In this document: positions 50,258 to 62,441 of the stretch, one piece after another
How positions within the stretch are numbered: the stretch's first letter is position 1
How the letters are laid out: each line of letters begins with the position of its first letter
NCBI GenBank assembly: GCA_033439795.1
Contig: JAUTDP010000002.1
Location: forward strand, 3,162,001 to 3,226,000
DNA: 64,000 nt
Source: Sordaria brevicollis
Taxonomy: Eukaryota > Ascomycota > Sordariomycetes > Sordariales > Sordariaceae
Direction: 5' to 3'
Made by a program: the position numbers and the translations under genes
The notes under the pieces: generated by a model
The model's input: only the letters and a program-made list of their open reading frames with translations
The model's database searches: none
What the model was told of the DNA's origin: nothing

Positions 50258-50678
50258 TATATAAAGGGGTAGTTTATTTATACTATAGGAAAAGTCTTAA
50301 TTAACCGTAATTTAAAAAGAAAATAAAGTATAATTTTACCAAATCCGAAATTAAGAGAATAAAAAGATTATAGTTAGAATTGTTGATTTTTATAAGATTT
50401 TTTAAGCTTAAAACTTCCTTTCACTTACGTTACCTTCATTACCTTTTTCCCCTTTTAATATATTTAATTATTAAAGAATATTTTTTATAAAAAGAATAAT
50501 ATATATATAAGGGACGAAAATAGTAATTAGTCCTAAATATAGAGTAAAATATTAGGAAAATTCCTGTGTACTTTATGATTTTTTGCAATTTTTTTTCGAC
50601 GATTTATTGAAAATTGAACTTTTAGATTATAGTTAATTAAAACTTTTCCTACGGTGTAAATAAACTAGCCCTATATAA
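50258..50678. mobile_element. Nested MITE, family B (about 420 bp)
   Basis: The left arm contains GTAGTTTATTTATACTATAG then GAAAAGTCTTAATTAA. The right arm has TTAATTAAAACTTTTC then CTACGGTGTAAATAAACTA, its inverted copy over about 55 bases with scattered C/T and G/A differences. The interior has no coding sense. Confidence 0.65.
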
Positions 50679-51742
50679 ATTTATAATATTTTTATTACGT
50701 TATTAATTTTATACTTTATTTAATTAATTTACCTTTAAATTACTTTTTTTTAAAATAATATATTAATATATATAAATAATATAAATAATAATATTCTTTA
50801 TAAATATTATTTAAATAAATAATAATTTGTTCTTGAAAATTATATTATATAATTAATTTACATTTTTTTTAATATTAAAATAAAATTTAATACAAAAAAA
50901 TAAATAAGAAATAAGAAAATATTTATAATTCTATTCATTATATATATATTATTATTTTAAAAGGGTTATTAAATTTATTAATTTAATTGTAATAAAATTG
51001 AAAAATATTATTTAAAGGAAACCTTTTAGAATCTTTATTTTCTTTAAAATTAATATAATAAATATTATAAATAAATAAAAAACGTGAAATTTAATAAATT
51101 AAGGAATTATATATTTATAAACCTTATTTGAATTATAGAATATTTTAATATAACTTTAATAGTTTTAAAATATTGAATTATAAAATATAATCTTTTTTTA
51201 AAAGGCTATATAAATATAATTTTCTTCCTTTATTTTAAATAATTATAAAATATTTTAAAAATTTCAAAATCTTTTTCGTTTTTTTTTTTTTGAATAATTA
51301 CTAAAATTGTTCTTAAATAAAATATTTTTATTATATTATTATATATTTTAAATTTAATAGAGATTTCAATTTATATTATTAATTATATATTTTTATAATT
51401 TAACAAAAATTTTATTTTAACTTTTTAATATAATTAATTTTTAAAATAAATTAAAAATATATCAAAATATATAATACAAATTCCCACCTTTTAATTTATA
51501 AACTAATTTAAATTAATTTTAAAAAAAATTGAATTTAATTAAGAATTATTTCATAATTTTATATATAAAATAATTATTTATATATAAATAAATATATTAA
51601 TTTAAAGAAGAATAATTTATTAAAATTATAATTAAAATCCTACTTTTATAATATTTCCTTTAATTTTAAATACGTAAAAGTTTTTTATTATAATTTTTTA
51701 ATTTACGAATAAATATTTAAAATTATAAATAAATAATTTTTA

Positions 51743-52155
51743 TATAGAGAAACGCTATTTATACGGACTTAAAACGCTATTTATATAGATGTAAAATTTC
51801 TTTAATTAAGGATATTTAAGTAAAGAAAATAATAAAAAATCGAATATAACTTTATTTAAACCTTTAATTTTTACTAAATTTTTCAAACTATTTATTATTT
51901 TTTTCCGCTTTCTATTAGCCAAAATATTTACTTCCTTAAAATTATTTATTAATTTCTTATAAATAATTATTAAATATATGAAATATAGGTTTTCTAAGCC
52001 TTAAGTAAAGGTCTTTATAATTATTTAAGGGCTAGAATTTAAAGAAAAAAATAATAAAAATTCTAAGCCAATTAGCGTTTTTTTCTACTTTAAATTTAAA
52101 AAGTTATAAGGGAAAATATAAAATTTAAGTCCGTATAAATAGCATTTCTCTTTAT
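51743..52155. mobile_element. Nested MITE, family A copy 2 (about 413 bp)
   Basis: GAGAAACGCTATTTATACGG followed by ACTTAAA at the left is mirrored by TTTAAGTCCGTATAAATAGC ATTTCTC at the right, nearly perfect over about 27 bases. A second unit (AACGCTATTTATATAGATG) follows the left terminus directly, as in copy 1. TATA-like bases flank both ends. Confidence 0.7.
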
Positions 52156-52779
52156 ATATTAATAATATTATATTTATACGGTTAAACGTTTTTAAATATT
52201 TAATTAACGTATAATAAAAATATTAAAATCTATATTTTAAAAAATAACTTTTTCCTTATTTTTTTAATCGTAAAATATTAATAATAATTAATACTTATTA
52301 AAACAAATCAATAATTATTAATATTAATTAAAAATAAATAAAATATAATAAAAATAATTAAAAATATATATAAATAAGGGAATTGGAGAAAGAAAGAATA
52401 AAGATAATTTTAGGAGAAGAAAAGGAAAATGGAAGGAAATATTTAGTAAAGGTATAGATATATAAAAATACGTAAGAATAAATTAATATACGGGAGAAAA
52501 AATTAATAAACGAAAAGAACGAATCAAATTAGATAATTATAAATATAAAATAATTAATAATTACTTTTTACCTTTAAAAGTAGTACCGCCTTTTTAAAAA
52601 ATTACTTTACTTTAGCGCTCGTTTTTACGAATTTTAAATCTAATTTATATAATTATAATAACCTTATTAATTTCCTTTATCGTTATTTCCTCCAATTCTC
52701 CTTCCTCCTAACTTTATTACTATAGCGAATTATTTTTCAATTTTACCTATTCCCTTTTTTTTTCTAATTTTATACGGAA

Positions 52780-53110
52780 AGAGTATTTAATAAATTACCC
52801 GGTATAATAATAATAAATATATATACCCTAAAGGATATTTTTATCGGAGATAACGCATTTATTAGTAAAATAGTAATAAATTATATCGTTAGAATAATAA
52901 TTATATTTACCCGTAATAATATTTTTTTCGAATAGGTAGATAATAACGGTATAAGTTTAATAGGGGAATTCGAATTTAGGTTGTATAATTTTAAAAACGC
53001 CGTCGATATAGCGGACGTAGGGTTCTTAAAGGCGGATAAATTTCTATTAATATTAATTAAATTAAATAACTTTTAATTAAAATAGATTTAATATTATAAC
53101 GATATATTAT
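52780..53110 (+). pseudogene. Second decayed reading frame near the right end of the 12-kb element
   Basis: One frame reads IYTLKDIFIGDNAFISKIV and later EFRLYNFKNAVDIADVGFL, with few stops, all TAA or TAG. No family is recognised. It suggests that the ancestral element carried more than one gene. Confidence 0.4.
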
Positions 53111-53490
53111 ATTATTAGAAAATAAGTATTTCGCCGATTTAGAATTAGATTTCTCGATTTCCGCTAGGATTTAAATAATACGTAAAAGATTCGAATTAGC
53201 GGTAACCTAAAATTTAGGGGTAGGGGGAAGGGGTTCGTTATTATATTTAAAAAATATTTTGGTAATAAGGTTAATCGTTATTAATTGGCGTAGATTTCGG
53301 TTAATAATAATAAGCGAAAGGTTTAATAATATATAAGTATAGGGTTAAATTATATTAAAGATATAATCTAGGAATAAAAACGAATTATAGTATTATATGC
53401 TTAATGAAGTGGAGTGCGTTTAGATTTTGGGTAGGGTACGGTTTTTCTATGCGCCACTTGCCCTACAGCTGCAATCAGGGCTCAACCCTA

Positions 53491-53520
53491 ATGTATTACG
53501 AAGAACGCCCTAGGCCACCG
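53491..53520 (-). repeat. Right terminal inverted repeat of the 12-kb element
   Basis: Inverted partner of 41521-41550, followed by the TA duplicate. Confidence 0.88.
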
Positions 53521-53753
53521 TAATTAAGTTCATCGTTGCTAATCACTCATAGAGGTATAGTTGTCCGCTAGACTAGCGGTTTTAGAGCGTAACGGTGGGG
53601 TTCGACCTGCATGGAGGCCAGTGAGAGATGGTTCCGTTGCAGCGATGACACTCCTCATTCCTCTTCCTCAGCTTCAGCCGTCCTCCGTTTGAACAGATTG
53701 AAGTGAACAACACCAATACACCTTCTTCACGGTTCCGAAATCGATCTTTCAGG

Positions 53754-55694
53754 ATGGAACCCCTCGCCCGAAAGTTAGACCACCTAACCATCTCCTCCAT
53801 CACCGGCTCTCATCCCGCCTCTTCTTCCTCACCATTATCCTCCTCCTCATCAATCCCGGCATGGATCCCCTCATCCTTCTCCCTCCGAGCCAAAACAACC
53901 GCAGCTGCGTTGTCCTCCAGCCAGAATTCTGCCCCTGAAGATGCCGACCAGATGGACCTCGACCACCCTCCTCCATCCTTCCCCAAAAACGCCATCTTCA
54001 ACCCCTCCGCCTCCTCAACTTCCACCATCGATGAAGAATTCACCCAAGCAGTCTGGGCCCGCATCTTCAACCACCGCCGCGACTATTCCCTCACCCCCAC
54101 CATCCACGCCGTCGTCCGTCCTCGCTCCGTGGCGGACGTTATCGCCGCTGTGCAATACGCTAAATCCGTTAACAAAAAGGTGACCGTAAGAAGTGGGGGA
54201 CATAGTTGGGCAGCGTGGAGCGTTCAGGGGGATGCTGTCCTCTTGGACTTGTGCGAATTAGGCCTACCCGATACTGTTAAAACGGAAGGATTTGGGCATC
54301 ATGGTTGGTATGGCAAGACGGAGGAGTTGATGAAGGATGAGAAGGAAAGGGGGTCGACGGGGGAGGGGGCAAGTTGTGTGTGGTATGATGAGGAGACGAA
54401 AGTGGTGGCTTGTCCGCCGGGGATGACGGGAAGGGAACTTAATGAGTATTTGGAGAAGAGGGGAGGGAGGATGTTTGCGGGGGGTCATTGTCCTGATGTT
54501 GGGCTGGGAGGGTTTTTGTTGCAGGGGGGGATGGGGTGGAATTGTAAGGTGAGTTTTCGATGCTTTTCGAGGTTGAGGAGGAGATAAACTTTAATGAAAA
54601 GGAGGAATATGTTTACTGACTTGAGGTTGATGAGGAAATCACAGAATTGGGGCTGGGCATGTGAATCCGTGGTCAGCATGGAAGTCGTGACAGTTGATGG
54701 TCAACACTTGCTCATCAACAACGAATCCCACCCCGATCTCTTTTGGGCAGCACGAGGAGCTGGCCCTGGATTTCCTGCCATCGTCACTCGATTTTATCTC
54801 CTTACTCGACCGCTATTGGAGATGTACCAGAGTCTATACTTCTATCCAGCGTCACTCTTCAAGAAGGTCCTTCAGTGGGAGATCAACGTACGTTATGCCC
54901 ATTTCTTTTTCTTCCAGGTCTGAACCACTCTGACACAAATCCAGATCGCACCAACCTGCGACCCAGGGATGGAAATTGTCTGCGTCTCAACGCACCTACG
55001 CACCTCCTCCAGCCCCAACCCATCATCCAACCCATCTAACCCCAACCTAAAAGACACCGACTACGAACCCGAACCAACCATCCTCGCCTCCTTCACCCTC
55101 TTCACCACCTCCCGCTCTGCTGCCCTTGCCGCTCTCCAACCCATCCACGACCTCCACCCGCCCGGAACCAAACACCTCGTCTTCTGCCAACCTACCTCTT
55201 TGACCCAAGAATACACCCAGCAATTGCTAGCCAACCCGTTAAATCACAGGTATTGCTCCGACAACGCTTACATCTCCAACAACTTATCAACCCCTTCCCC
55301 TGCTCCCTCTTCCTCTTTCTCCCCTTCTGTACTAGACGTCCTCGAAAAAGCATTCACCACCCTCCCCACGCCTAAATCTTCGGCGCTCTGGTTCTCTATG
55401 AACCCTCGCTCACGTTTGCCGCTAGAAAACATGGCGTTGTCAATGCAATCGGATCATTACTTTGCCGTTTATACGGTGTGGTCAGATGAAAAAGATGATG
55501 AGAGGTGTACGATGTGGGTAAGGGATGTGTTTAAGGGAGTGGAAAAGTATGAGGCGGGGAGTTATTTGGGTGATGCGGATTTTCGGGTGAGGAGGCCGAG
55601 GTTTTGGAGTGAGGAGGCGGAGGGGAGATTGAAGGAGGTGAGAAGGAGGTGGGATGTGGAGGGGAGGTTGGGTGATGGGGGTGTCTTCTTATGA
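53754..55694 (+). CDS. Berberine-bridge-type FAD-linked oxidase
   Basis: Join(53754..54548, 54645..54887, 54945..55694), 595 residues, all introns phase 0. The frame extends upstream without an ATG, so 53754 (MEPLARKLDHL) is the start. The FAD_binding_4 domain begins at about 120 (AVVRPRSVADVIAAVQYAKS). VRSGGHSW places His150 as the covalent flavin ligand, and GGHCPDVGLGG places Cys246 as the likely second covalent link. An insert (about 185-215, Glu/Lys/Gly-rich) lengthens the spacing between them. There is no signal peptide, so unlike many family members it is probably intracellular. The C-terminus is short: the usual end after RRRWDVEGR is replaced by LGDGGVFL. Its start is only 234 bases from the 12-kb element, which may affect its expression. 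Confidence 0.87.
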
Positions 55695-56152
55695 AGATCT
55701 CTGAAGGGGATGAGAAGTGGGCTTTAAGGAAAAAGGACCCAATGGAGTATGGGAATTTACCCAATATAATGGTTTGGGTTAGAGGGTTTGGAAGAAGTTG
55801 GATGAAGATCATCGATAGAAGTTAACTAGTATATCTAGATGAAGGTGGCTTCAATAGTACCTCTAGTTAGGAAAATCGGGTAAGCACCTTGCTTTAGACT
55901 AGATATAAAAGGCATCTGTGAAAAATTCCAAAGGCTATCATCCTCCTGAATATGCATATGTGAAGCAAATAAAGGCCTTTTTGCCTAGGAAATATGCCTT
56001 CTGTGAAAGAGAAAGAAAATCGCAAAGAAGCTTTCCGGCTTTCATGCCAGTCAAATATGAAAGGGGTATCAATCCACCATGAACCCAACTACTAAGACTT
56101 CACGAGCCCACTTGGACTTATCAAGTCCCTTCCTTCAGAGCCTCTCTCACCC
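55695..56152. other. Intergenic DNA between convergent genes
   Basis: No gene is seen. The stretch right after the oxidase stop remains open in a shifted frame for about 40 codons (KISEGDEKWALRKKD), which could be a lost C-terminus or chance. Confidence 0.4.
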
Positions 56153-59100
56153 TTAAGCCAAATCCACCATCTCAATATCACTATCCTCCCCATCTCCATT
56201 CCCATTCCCATTTTCATCACCCTCATCAATCGTCATCAGCCCTCCATTTCCACCTCCACTCCCATCCACACCATTTCCCCCAGACCCATTGTTTCCATCC
56301 TCATCGTCACCCGTCAAATCAATGCTCTCACTCCTTCTCGCACCTCCCGGAGATAGCCTCAACATCTGCGTCTGCCTGACAAACATCTCCGAGCTCGATG
56401 ACCCCGACCGTCCCAAAGACGAGCCTGGGTGTGCCGAGGTCAAGTGGGCATAACCATGGGCAAAACTGGAGGCCATGCCTGCTGGACTGCCGCTTCGACT
56501 CCCACTCCTGTCGCCGTTTCCATTAACACCACGAATGGCACTTGCGACTGAACCAGACCTGGACGGAGCTAGCGAGCCCATCCTAGATGCAGGTATTGAT
56601 CCAGATCTAGAAATGGGTCTCGACACCGACCTAGACACTTGTCTAGAAGGTGGTGGCCTGGAGTCCGACCTAGAAACCGACACTCCTCTAGAAACCGACC
56701 GCGACATCGACCTCGACATGGACATCGACTCCCTCATCCTCCTCACAGCAGCCATCCCAGCAGCAGCCGCAGCAGTAGCGGCAGACATCGACTCCCTCGC
56801 CGCTGCGTTGTTCGGGGGTAAGTACCTCGCTCCGCCGGAAGCAGACGACGCAGGTTGGATGTTAAGCAACGCGGCGAAGCTTGGGGATGAGCCTCTTCCC
56901 ACTCCTCCTGCTCCTCCCATCCCTCCTCCTCCTCCTCCACCTTCGCTACTAGGTCTTTCCGAAACACTCCTGGAGCCACCAATATTCCTAGATAAAACCG
57001 AACTAGAACGAGAACCACCAGCTTCCGACCGCGGCGCCGGCGAAAGGAAAGCGGGCATGTAAGCAGGTACCGAATTACCTCTGTTATTGTTCATACCAAA
57101 ACCACTCATGGGAGTTAAAGAGTGCATGCGGGCCGGGGCGGAGACGACACTTGGGGGCGGTTGGGAGGGGCGGGTAGAGGAATTGGATTGAAGATCATCT
57201 TCATCGTCGTCGATTAACATGGGGGTTGCTTCTGCGTCACCTCTGCTGCTGCTTCTGCCAGAGTTACTGCGATTGCTATTGTTGTTGGGGTTGTGTTGGC
57301 GTTGACCTACGAATAGGTCTTCTTCTTCATTGGATTCATCATCGGATAGTAGCTCGATTAAGATGCTCCCTGCCACACTTCCGGCAGGTTGTGGTAAGTC
57401 GTTGTCAGAATCGGGGTCGATGGCATCAGCTATGGATCCTCCTCCTATGACACTCATGGCCATGGCCCCGACACCATCTGAGTCGGAGGAGGAATCAGAA
57501 GATGGCGTGGAGGTGTCGGATTCAGTTGGGGATGGACTAGGAGATGGTGTAGGGTTGCTGCGTGCTGGGTTGGGATTGACGTTTGCGAAGGGACCTCCAC
57601 GTCTAGGGCCTCTGATTTCTGGACCAGCCCTTGGGGCTCTGGTTGCGTTTCCTCTGGTACCTGAAGCTGTAGGTTGACCGCGTCGAGCCGTAGCGGTAGC
57701 GGTAGCGGTCGCTGTAGCAGGAGCTTTCCCCTTGGTGGCTTGTCCCTTGGTAGCAGCCGGACCTGCAGGGCCACTCTGCGGTGGCGGTCCACCATCACCA
57801 GAAGAGCTTGAGCTTGAGCCTGAGCCTGAGCTCGAACTCGAAGCAGAACTCGAACCTTCCGAGTCTGAATCATCTCCCTGCTCCTGTCTAGGACCACTAC
57901 TCGCGCTCATCCGTGACGGTACATCATCAGCATCATCAGCATCGTCATCATCCCCGCCATGCCTCATTTGATCGTATGAACCACCGTAGCCGGTATAAAA
58001 GCTCTTGACCAACCTCCAATCATCCCTCTCGGGGCTCCAAGCTCCCTCTTGCTGCTGCTGCTGCTCATTGTCGCCGAAAAGAGACGTCAACTTCTCCAAC
58101 TTCGAACTCTCCCGCCGACTAGCAACCTTCTGCATCGTAGCCGTATTCGTCACATCCTCCACAAACGACCAGTCCGCCACCGGCTCACGGACATCACGCC
58201 CGGCAAAGACAGCCTTGTAAAGATCATAGAAGCGAATCCGTTCCAAGCCGCGGAGTTGGTAGATGTAATCCATCCCCTGGATGGTGCGAAGAGCGCGGAG
58301 TTTGCGCTGGTTCGGTTGACCGGCTGTCTTTTGGTACATAAACTCTTTGAGAGCCCGGTTCTCATAGCTACGGCGTTCGGACCCTTTGCTGGATTCGTCA
58401 ACGTGAATTACCAACGTTTTAATTCGATGGCAATCGGGTAGGAAGCTGAGGGGAAATGTGCGGCGGGAGTAAGGGATGCGACCCTTTTCGTCTAACGGGA
58501 CCGTGAGGTACTGATTGCCGATCAGGGTAATCTCCAGATGTTGGAGACGTTCGAACCGGGCTGGGCCGATGCCTTGACAAAAGCGGTGGAACTCGCCGAG
58601 ACTGGAGAAGGCAAAGGTGTTGAGGCCGTAAAAGCAGTGAATGCCAATGAAGTAGAACTTCTTGCATACGAGTAGTACGCGGAGGAGTTGGTTCGGGGGA
58701 TGACCGCTGTGGGTGATGTTGCATCTTCGATCCCCGATGAAGAAGGTGTGTTTGAGACCGCTGCGCTTTTGGAGGTCCGCTTCCTCGGGAAACTCTTCGA
58801 CTGGGACGAAAGGGTCGAGTCGTGAGATGACATGGATGAGTTTCCCCTCTTTGAACAGCCAAAGCCTAAAGATCCTGGCTTGGATCTCAGCCGGAAGGCC
58901 GTTAAAGTTGAAGTGTCTGTTGTCGCCGGGTGCAGGCCTTTCCTCTTCGTGTTCCTCTGCATCCCCTGGTTGGACGAATTTGATGCTTGGATGTACCCAG
59001 TTGACCCTGGCGCTCATATTTTCTTCCTTGCTGCATTGTTTCCATACTTGTTCCCAAGACGGTTGTCCGGTTTCAAGGTGTTGGCGAAGCATTTCTCTCC

Positions 59101-59420
59101 ATGTCTGTATGATGTTAGTACCTTTCCCATTCTTCGGGATCTCTTTTGCTGATACATACCCTCTGGGTATGCTTTTCAGATCCTATCCGCAACCGTTCAA
59201 TTTGTGCCTCCAGCCGTGTAATTTGTTGCCGCAGTCCGGCACACTCTCTCCGAAGACCAGTTGCCTCTCGTTGAGCTGCAGCCTTTTCCCCTTGCAGGGT
59301 GTCGTTGAGTCCCTGTAAGATTCCACGAGACCGGACACATTGTTCTTTCGTACAGGGCCGGTTTGGGCCTGGGTTTTGCTCGCCTCCATTAACGGTGGGC
59401 GGTGGCGTGCGTTCGTCCAT
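56153..59420 (-). CDS. F-box-like protein with coiled coil and RS/Ser-rich tail
   Basis: Complement of join(56153..59104, 59160..59420), 1070 residues. The 55-base intron has GTATGT, TACTAAC and ATACAG signals and is phase 0. Exon 1 encodes a heptad-type coiled coil (about 45-80, LRRECAGLRQQITRLEAQIE). An F-box-like segment is at about 152-175 (FNFNGLPAEIQARIFRLWLF), followed by a fungal F-box-style leucine-containing region (NQLLRVLLVCKKFYFIGIHC, FERLQHLEITLIGNQYL). From about 470 to the end the protein is low complexity, with Ser/Gly/Asp-rich tracts, an Ala-Thr dipeptide run, and repeated SRS units (MSRSVSRGVSVSRSDSR). The tail ends acidic. F-box proteins recruit substrates to SCF ubiquitin ligases; that role is an inference. 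Confidence 0.8.
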
Positions 59421-61674
59421 GGTCTGCTATGTGCTGATTCCCTAAGTGTCTTGGTGGTGGAAAAGGGAGTAAGCGATCGGGTAGATCTCAGCCGTCGTTG
59501 ATATAACGATACTCGGCGAGCCCGCAGCGTGTGCGTAAGCGACCAGCCACACAAGACGATGGAAGGAAGAATGAGTACCGGCTGATACAAAACCGATATT
59601 TGTTGAACACTGTCCCCGTTGAAGGTGTCAGAATGTCTCCAGGCGAGATCCTGACCACGAATCGTTCGATATGGTTGGGTAAAGCCGGTAGCGTGTGAAC
59701 GGTAAGTTGAAGAAAAGTTGATATGTTGAGGCAAGTATGGATATCGAGCGTAAGTGAGGATATAGGAAAGGTTGTCGAAGGGAATGACCGTACAGGTGAG
59801 GCCGTACCAGATCAGCCACCCTGAGACTTGTTGAAGATATCGATCACGTTTGTTGGTTCGAGGAAAAGAGGAAGAAGTTGAAACTGTGAAGGAGAAAGAG
59901 GGGGATCCCCATAATGTAGTAAAACCCCGAGGCGTGGGGGAGCGAGCGAGTGTTGAGGGTGAGCAAAAGGAGGAGTTATCGACTCCCAATCTCGGAGGTT
60001 GATATAGGGAGTTTACTCGACGAAAGCGAGACTTGCATATGGGATGATTTGTTGGCAACGAAAAGGATGAAAACACGGGCATGAAGTGGATGAACAGAAA
60101 AGAAGAGGGACTGAAGGGCTGAAGGACTGCGGTATCTCTGGTGGTTTTCGTGGGCAACAGGGAAGTAGTATGTTATATTTGGGTATGGTACTGTTCAAAC
60201 CGGATGGCCAACATGTGAAGGAGGGCCTGGGAGGGTTGGCGATGGCTTCAAAGTGTCTGAAACCTGGTCTGGACATATACTATATTCAATCATTACAACC
60301 GGGTATTGTGAGATCTGCGTATCCCCACCTCAGATATTTATGACACTGCCCTCTTAGCCCACGCCATATCAAGCTGAGGCCTCAAAGAGTGAGATATCAA
60401 CAGCAGACCAGTGTTGCTCAAGCAACAAGTTCAATCCCATAATCGTAAGCCGTTTGCCTGGGTGTATCCGGTGCGAGCAGATGGCGATATCGGGAACTAT
60501 CACATGGCGAAGTTGTGCGAAGATTGGAGGAACAACGTATATTGGATTCGGACGAAAAGGGGTCGATAAAGTAGGGGGTTGCTGGGCCGAAAGCGGAGGA
60601 CTTGTTTACTATGGCCAAGGCAAACACATCTTGGATATAGAGACTGCCGGGACTTTGCGAAAGGTGGGCCCTTTTTGACTTGTGCTTTGCTGCCACTTGA
60701 CCAGTATATGATGAGGTCAGATCCTTGAACCATAACCAGCAACATAGCAGCCACCCCGTTCCGTTTATGGCCACCGACCGACACCATCACGCCGAAGGAG
60801 ACTGGAGATAATGCTCAACCAGGCGTCCACCGCATTCAGTAATCTCGATGATATCGACACCACGATAGGGGATAGGAACCATCATCTCCTTAGGTTGTCA
60901 TTGATGATCATAAGTAACTCGGAAGTGATCCGCCGTTGCGTTTAGTTATAACCATACGCCATAACTGATGCAGCCAGCTTCCATAAAGGCGGAGAGTTGA
61001 TCATCCGGCCCCAAGTTCCGATGAGGAAGCGACTCTGCTGCGCACGCCGTATGGCACCGGTACCAGCACTAGCACCAACTCAGCAAGCGGACGAAAGTCC
61101 AGACAACAGGACCTTGGGCCATAGAAACCCTGGGCCCAGTCCTCACAAAAACTCTCGTACGTCTTCCATATTGGGCGTGACCAAGCGGTATGATGTACGG
61201 GAGCCAGATAATATTGCCCGGTGCGTCGGTACTGGTGGCACGTTTCGTAGGTTGAAGCTGGTGCTGGGATCAACCCAAGACTTGGGTGACTGAGCTTTTT
61301 CGACTTGTTTTCGTCGTAAATTGAAGTCGCAGTTTCCTTCCTGAGCCGTAACCCCTTTGGTTTTGAGTCCTCCGGTCTCTACTAGATGATTGGTCTCCCA
61401 GGCTGTCCGCATTCAACTCGGTCTTTGTCGTTGCCACCGCTGTCCATCGCATTAATCGAACCCGATCCTATTCCACTTCCACGTTCCCCCTCTTCCCCAC
61501 CCAGCCAATTTCCAGTCCCTAGCCCGTCTTTCGAGCCTTTTGCGATCCCAGGCTAAATCAAAACTCCTTAAACGCCTTTCTCCCGCCAAATGTAACCCAG
61601 CAATAATACAGCTCTCTCGTACAGCTCTTTCGTACACCCACATACGGTCCGATCACATCGCTTGCTCGTGGTTC
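59421..61674. other. Intergenic DNA, no gene supported
   Basis: The left 600 bases are probably the promoter and leader of the F-box-like gene; a 324-codon frame overlapping it (59183-60157) runs across exon 1 in the wrong frame and is rejected. Remaining frames are short and mutually overlapping. Confidence 0.45.
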
Positions 61675-62028
61675 TTACTTCTCCTCCTCACCATCCTTAA
61701 ACTCCTTAGGCAACTCCACACCCACCCTCTTAGCCGACAACCTGACCCTCGTCTCCTCGTCCAAGTTCATGCCGGGGTTGTAGCGCTCCAGGAGGGTAAC
61801 GTATTCGCGCTGGGCCTGGAGGTAGGCAAGGAGCTGCTCGGCTTCGGCGACGGAGGGCTTGTGGGCGGGGGTGGTAGCGCCGGCGGAGGCGGGGGCGGCG
61901 GTGGAAGAGACGAAGTCGCGGAGGCGCTGGTGGAGGGGCGCGCGAGGGGTGGTGAGGAAAGGTCGGGGAGGAAGTTCGCGGAGGAAGGCCCGGTAGAGGT
62001 GGATGAGGTTGGTCTTTGCGGCCGACAT
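61675..62028 (-). CDS. fmc1: FMC1-like mitochondrial ATP synthase assembly factor (LYR-type)
   Basis: Single exon, 117 residues. The start ATG at 62028 (MSAAKTNLIHLYRAFLRELP) gives the family's N-terminal HLYRAxLRELPP signature directly. Fmc1 proteins are small mitochondrial matrix proteins that help assemble the F1 part of ATP synthase. The middle is Ala/Pro/Thr-rich, followed by a helical stretch EAEQLLAYLQAQREYVTLLE and YNPGMNLDEETRVRLSAKRV, typical of the family. It is divergent from the EngB-type gene, with 413 bases between the two starts, so the two mitochondrial genes may share a promoter region. Confidence 0.85.
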   Translation of the reverse strand: MSAAKTNLIHLYRAFLRELPPRPFLTTPRAPLHQRLRDFVSSTAAPASAGATTPAHKPSVAEAEQLLAYLQAQREYVTLLERYNPGMNLDEETRVRLSAKRVGVELPKEFKDGEEEK

Positions 62029-62441
62029 TTTTGGTGTTTCGTGAATATGTGGTGTGCAGTGGTGGGAGGTGGGAGATGGTAGTAGACCGGACGGAGTTTG
62101 GTTGTGACGGCAAGGGTGCGGGATGTCGGGTGGAGGATGCGACGATATGCGATATGCGATATGCGGGATCGAAGATGAGGTCAGTTCCAGAAAAATGTCC
62201 AAAGCTTCCAGAGAGCTCCAATAAGCTCTAGCATAACCCCAATCCTTGAGCATCTTTCGGCAATCGATAAGATAAGAAACGCCCCGCGGCCGGCAAAGCT
62301 GCTCTTATCGGGACTTAGCATGGCCCTATCAATTACAGAAAGTCGGATGAAATCTTGGGACCTTCTCTCTTCTCTCTCCTCCATCACACTGTTTATCCCA
62401 AAATCCCGACAGCCTCAATTGTCGGCAGTATATACGCGGAC
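62029..62441. promoter_or_regulatory. Shared divergent promoter region of two mitochondrial-protein genes
   Basis: The FMC1-like and EngB-like genes start back to back. A (GATATGC)n-like run is visible near 62142-62165. Sharing of regulation is inferred from orientation only. Confidence 0.4.

Larger units (their letters stand above)
41521..53520. mobile_element. 12.0-kb RIP-degraded DNA transposon with 30-bp inverted termini
   Basis: The left end CGGTGGCCCAGGGCG continues TTCTTCGTAATACAT and recurs inverted at the right end with one mismatch in 30 (left C, right T at base 9). TA lies outside both ends (41519-41520 and 53521-53522), fitting a 2-bp target duplication. Apart from its outermost few hundred bases the interior is extremely A+T-rich. 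CpA and TpG are almost absent, TpA is abundant and CpG persists, as left by RIP. No intact reading frame survives. A decayed DDE frame and several nested MITE-like inserts are listed separately. Since RIP acts on duplicated DNA, at least one other copy should exist or have existed. Confidence 0.8.

Noticed and set aside
41521..53520. Centromere or a Starship-type element as explanation of the A+T-rich block
   Set aside because: The block ends exactly at matching inverted termini with TA on both sides, fitting a terminal-inverted-repeat transposon. No tyrosine-recombinase captain frame was recognised, and 12 kb is far shorter than Neurospora-type centromeres.
59183..60157. 324-codon minus-strand frame upstream of the F-box-like gene
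   Set aside because: It overlaps exon 1 of that gene in another frame and has the low-information composition of a 5' leader.
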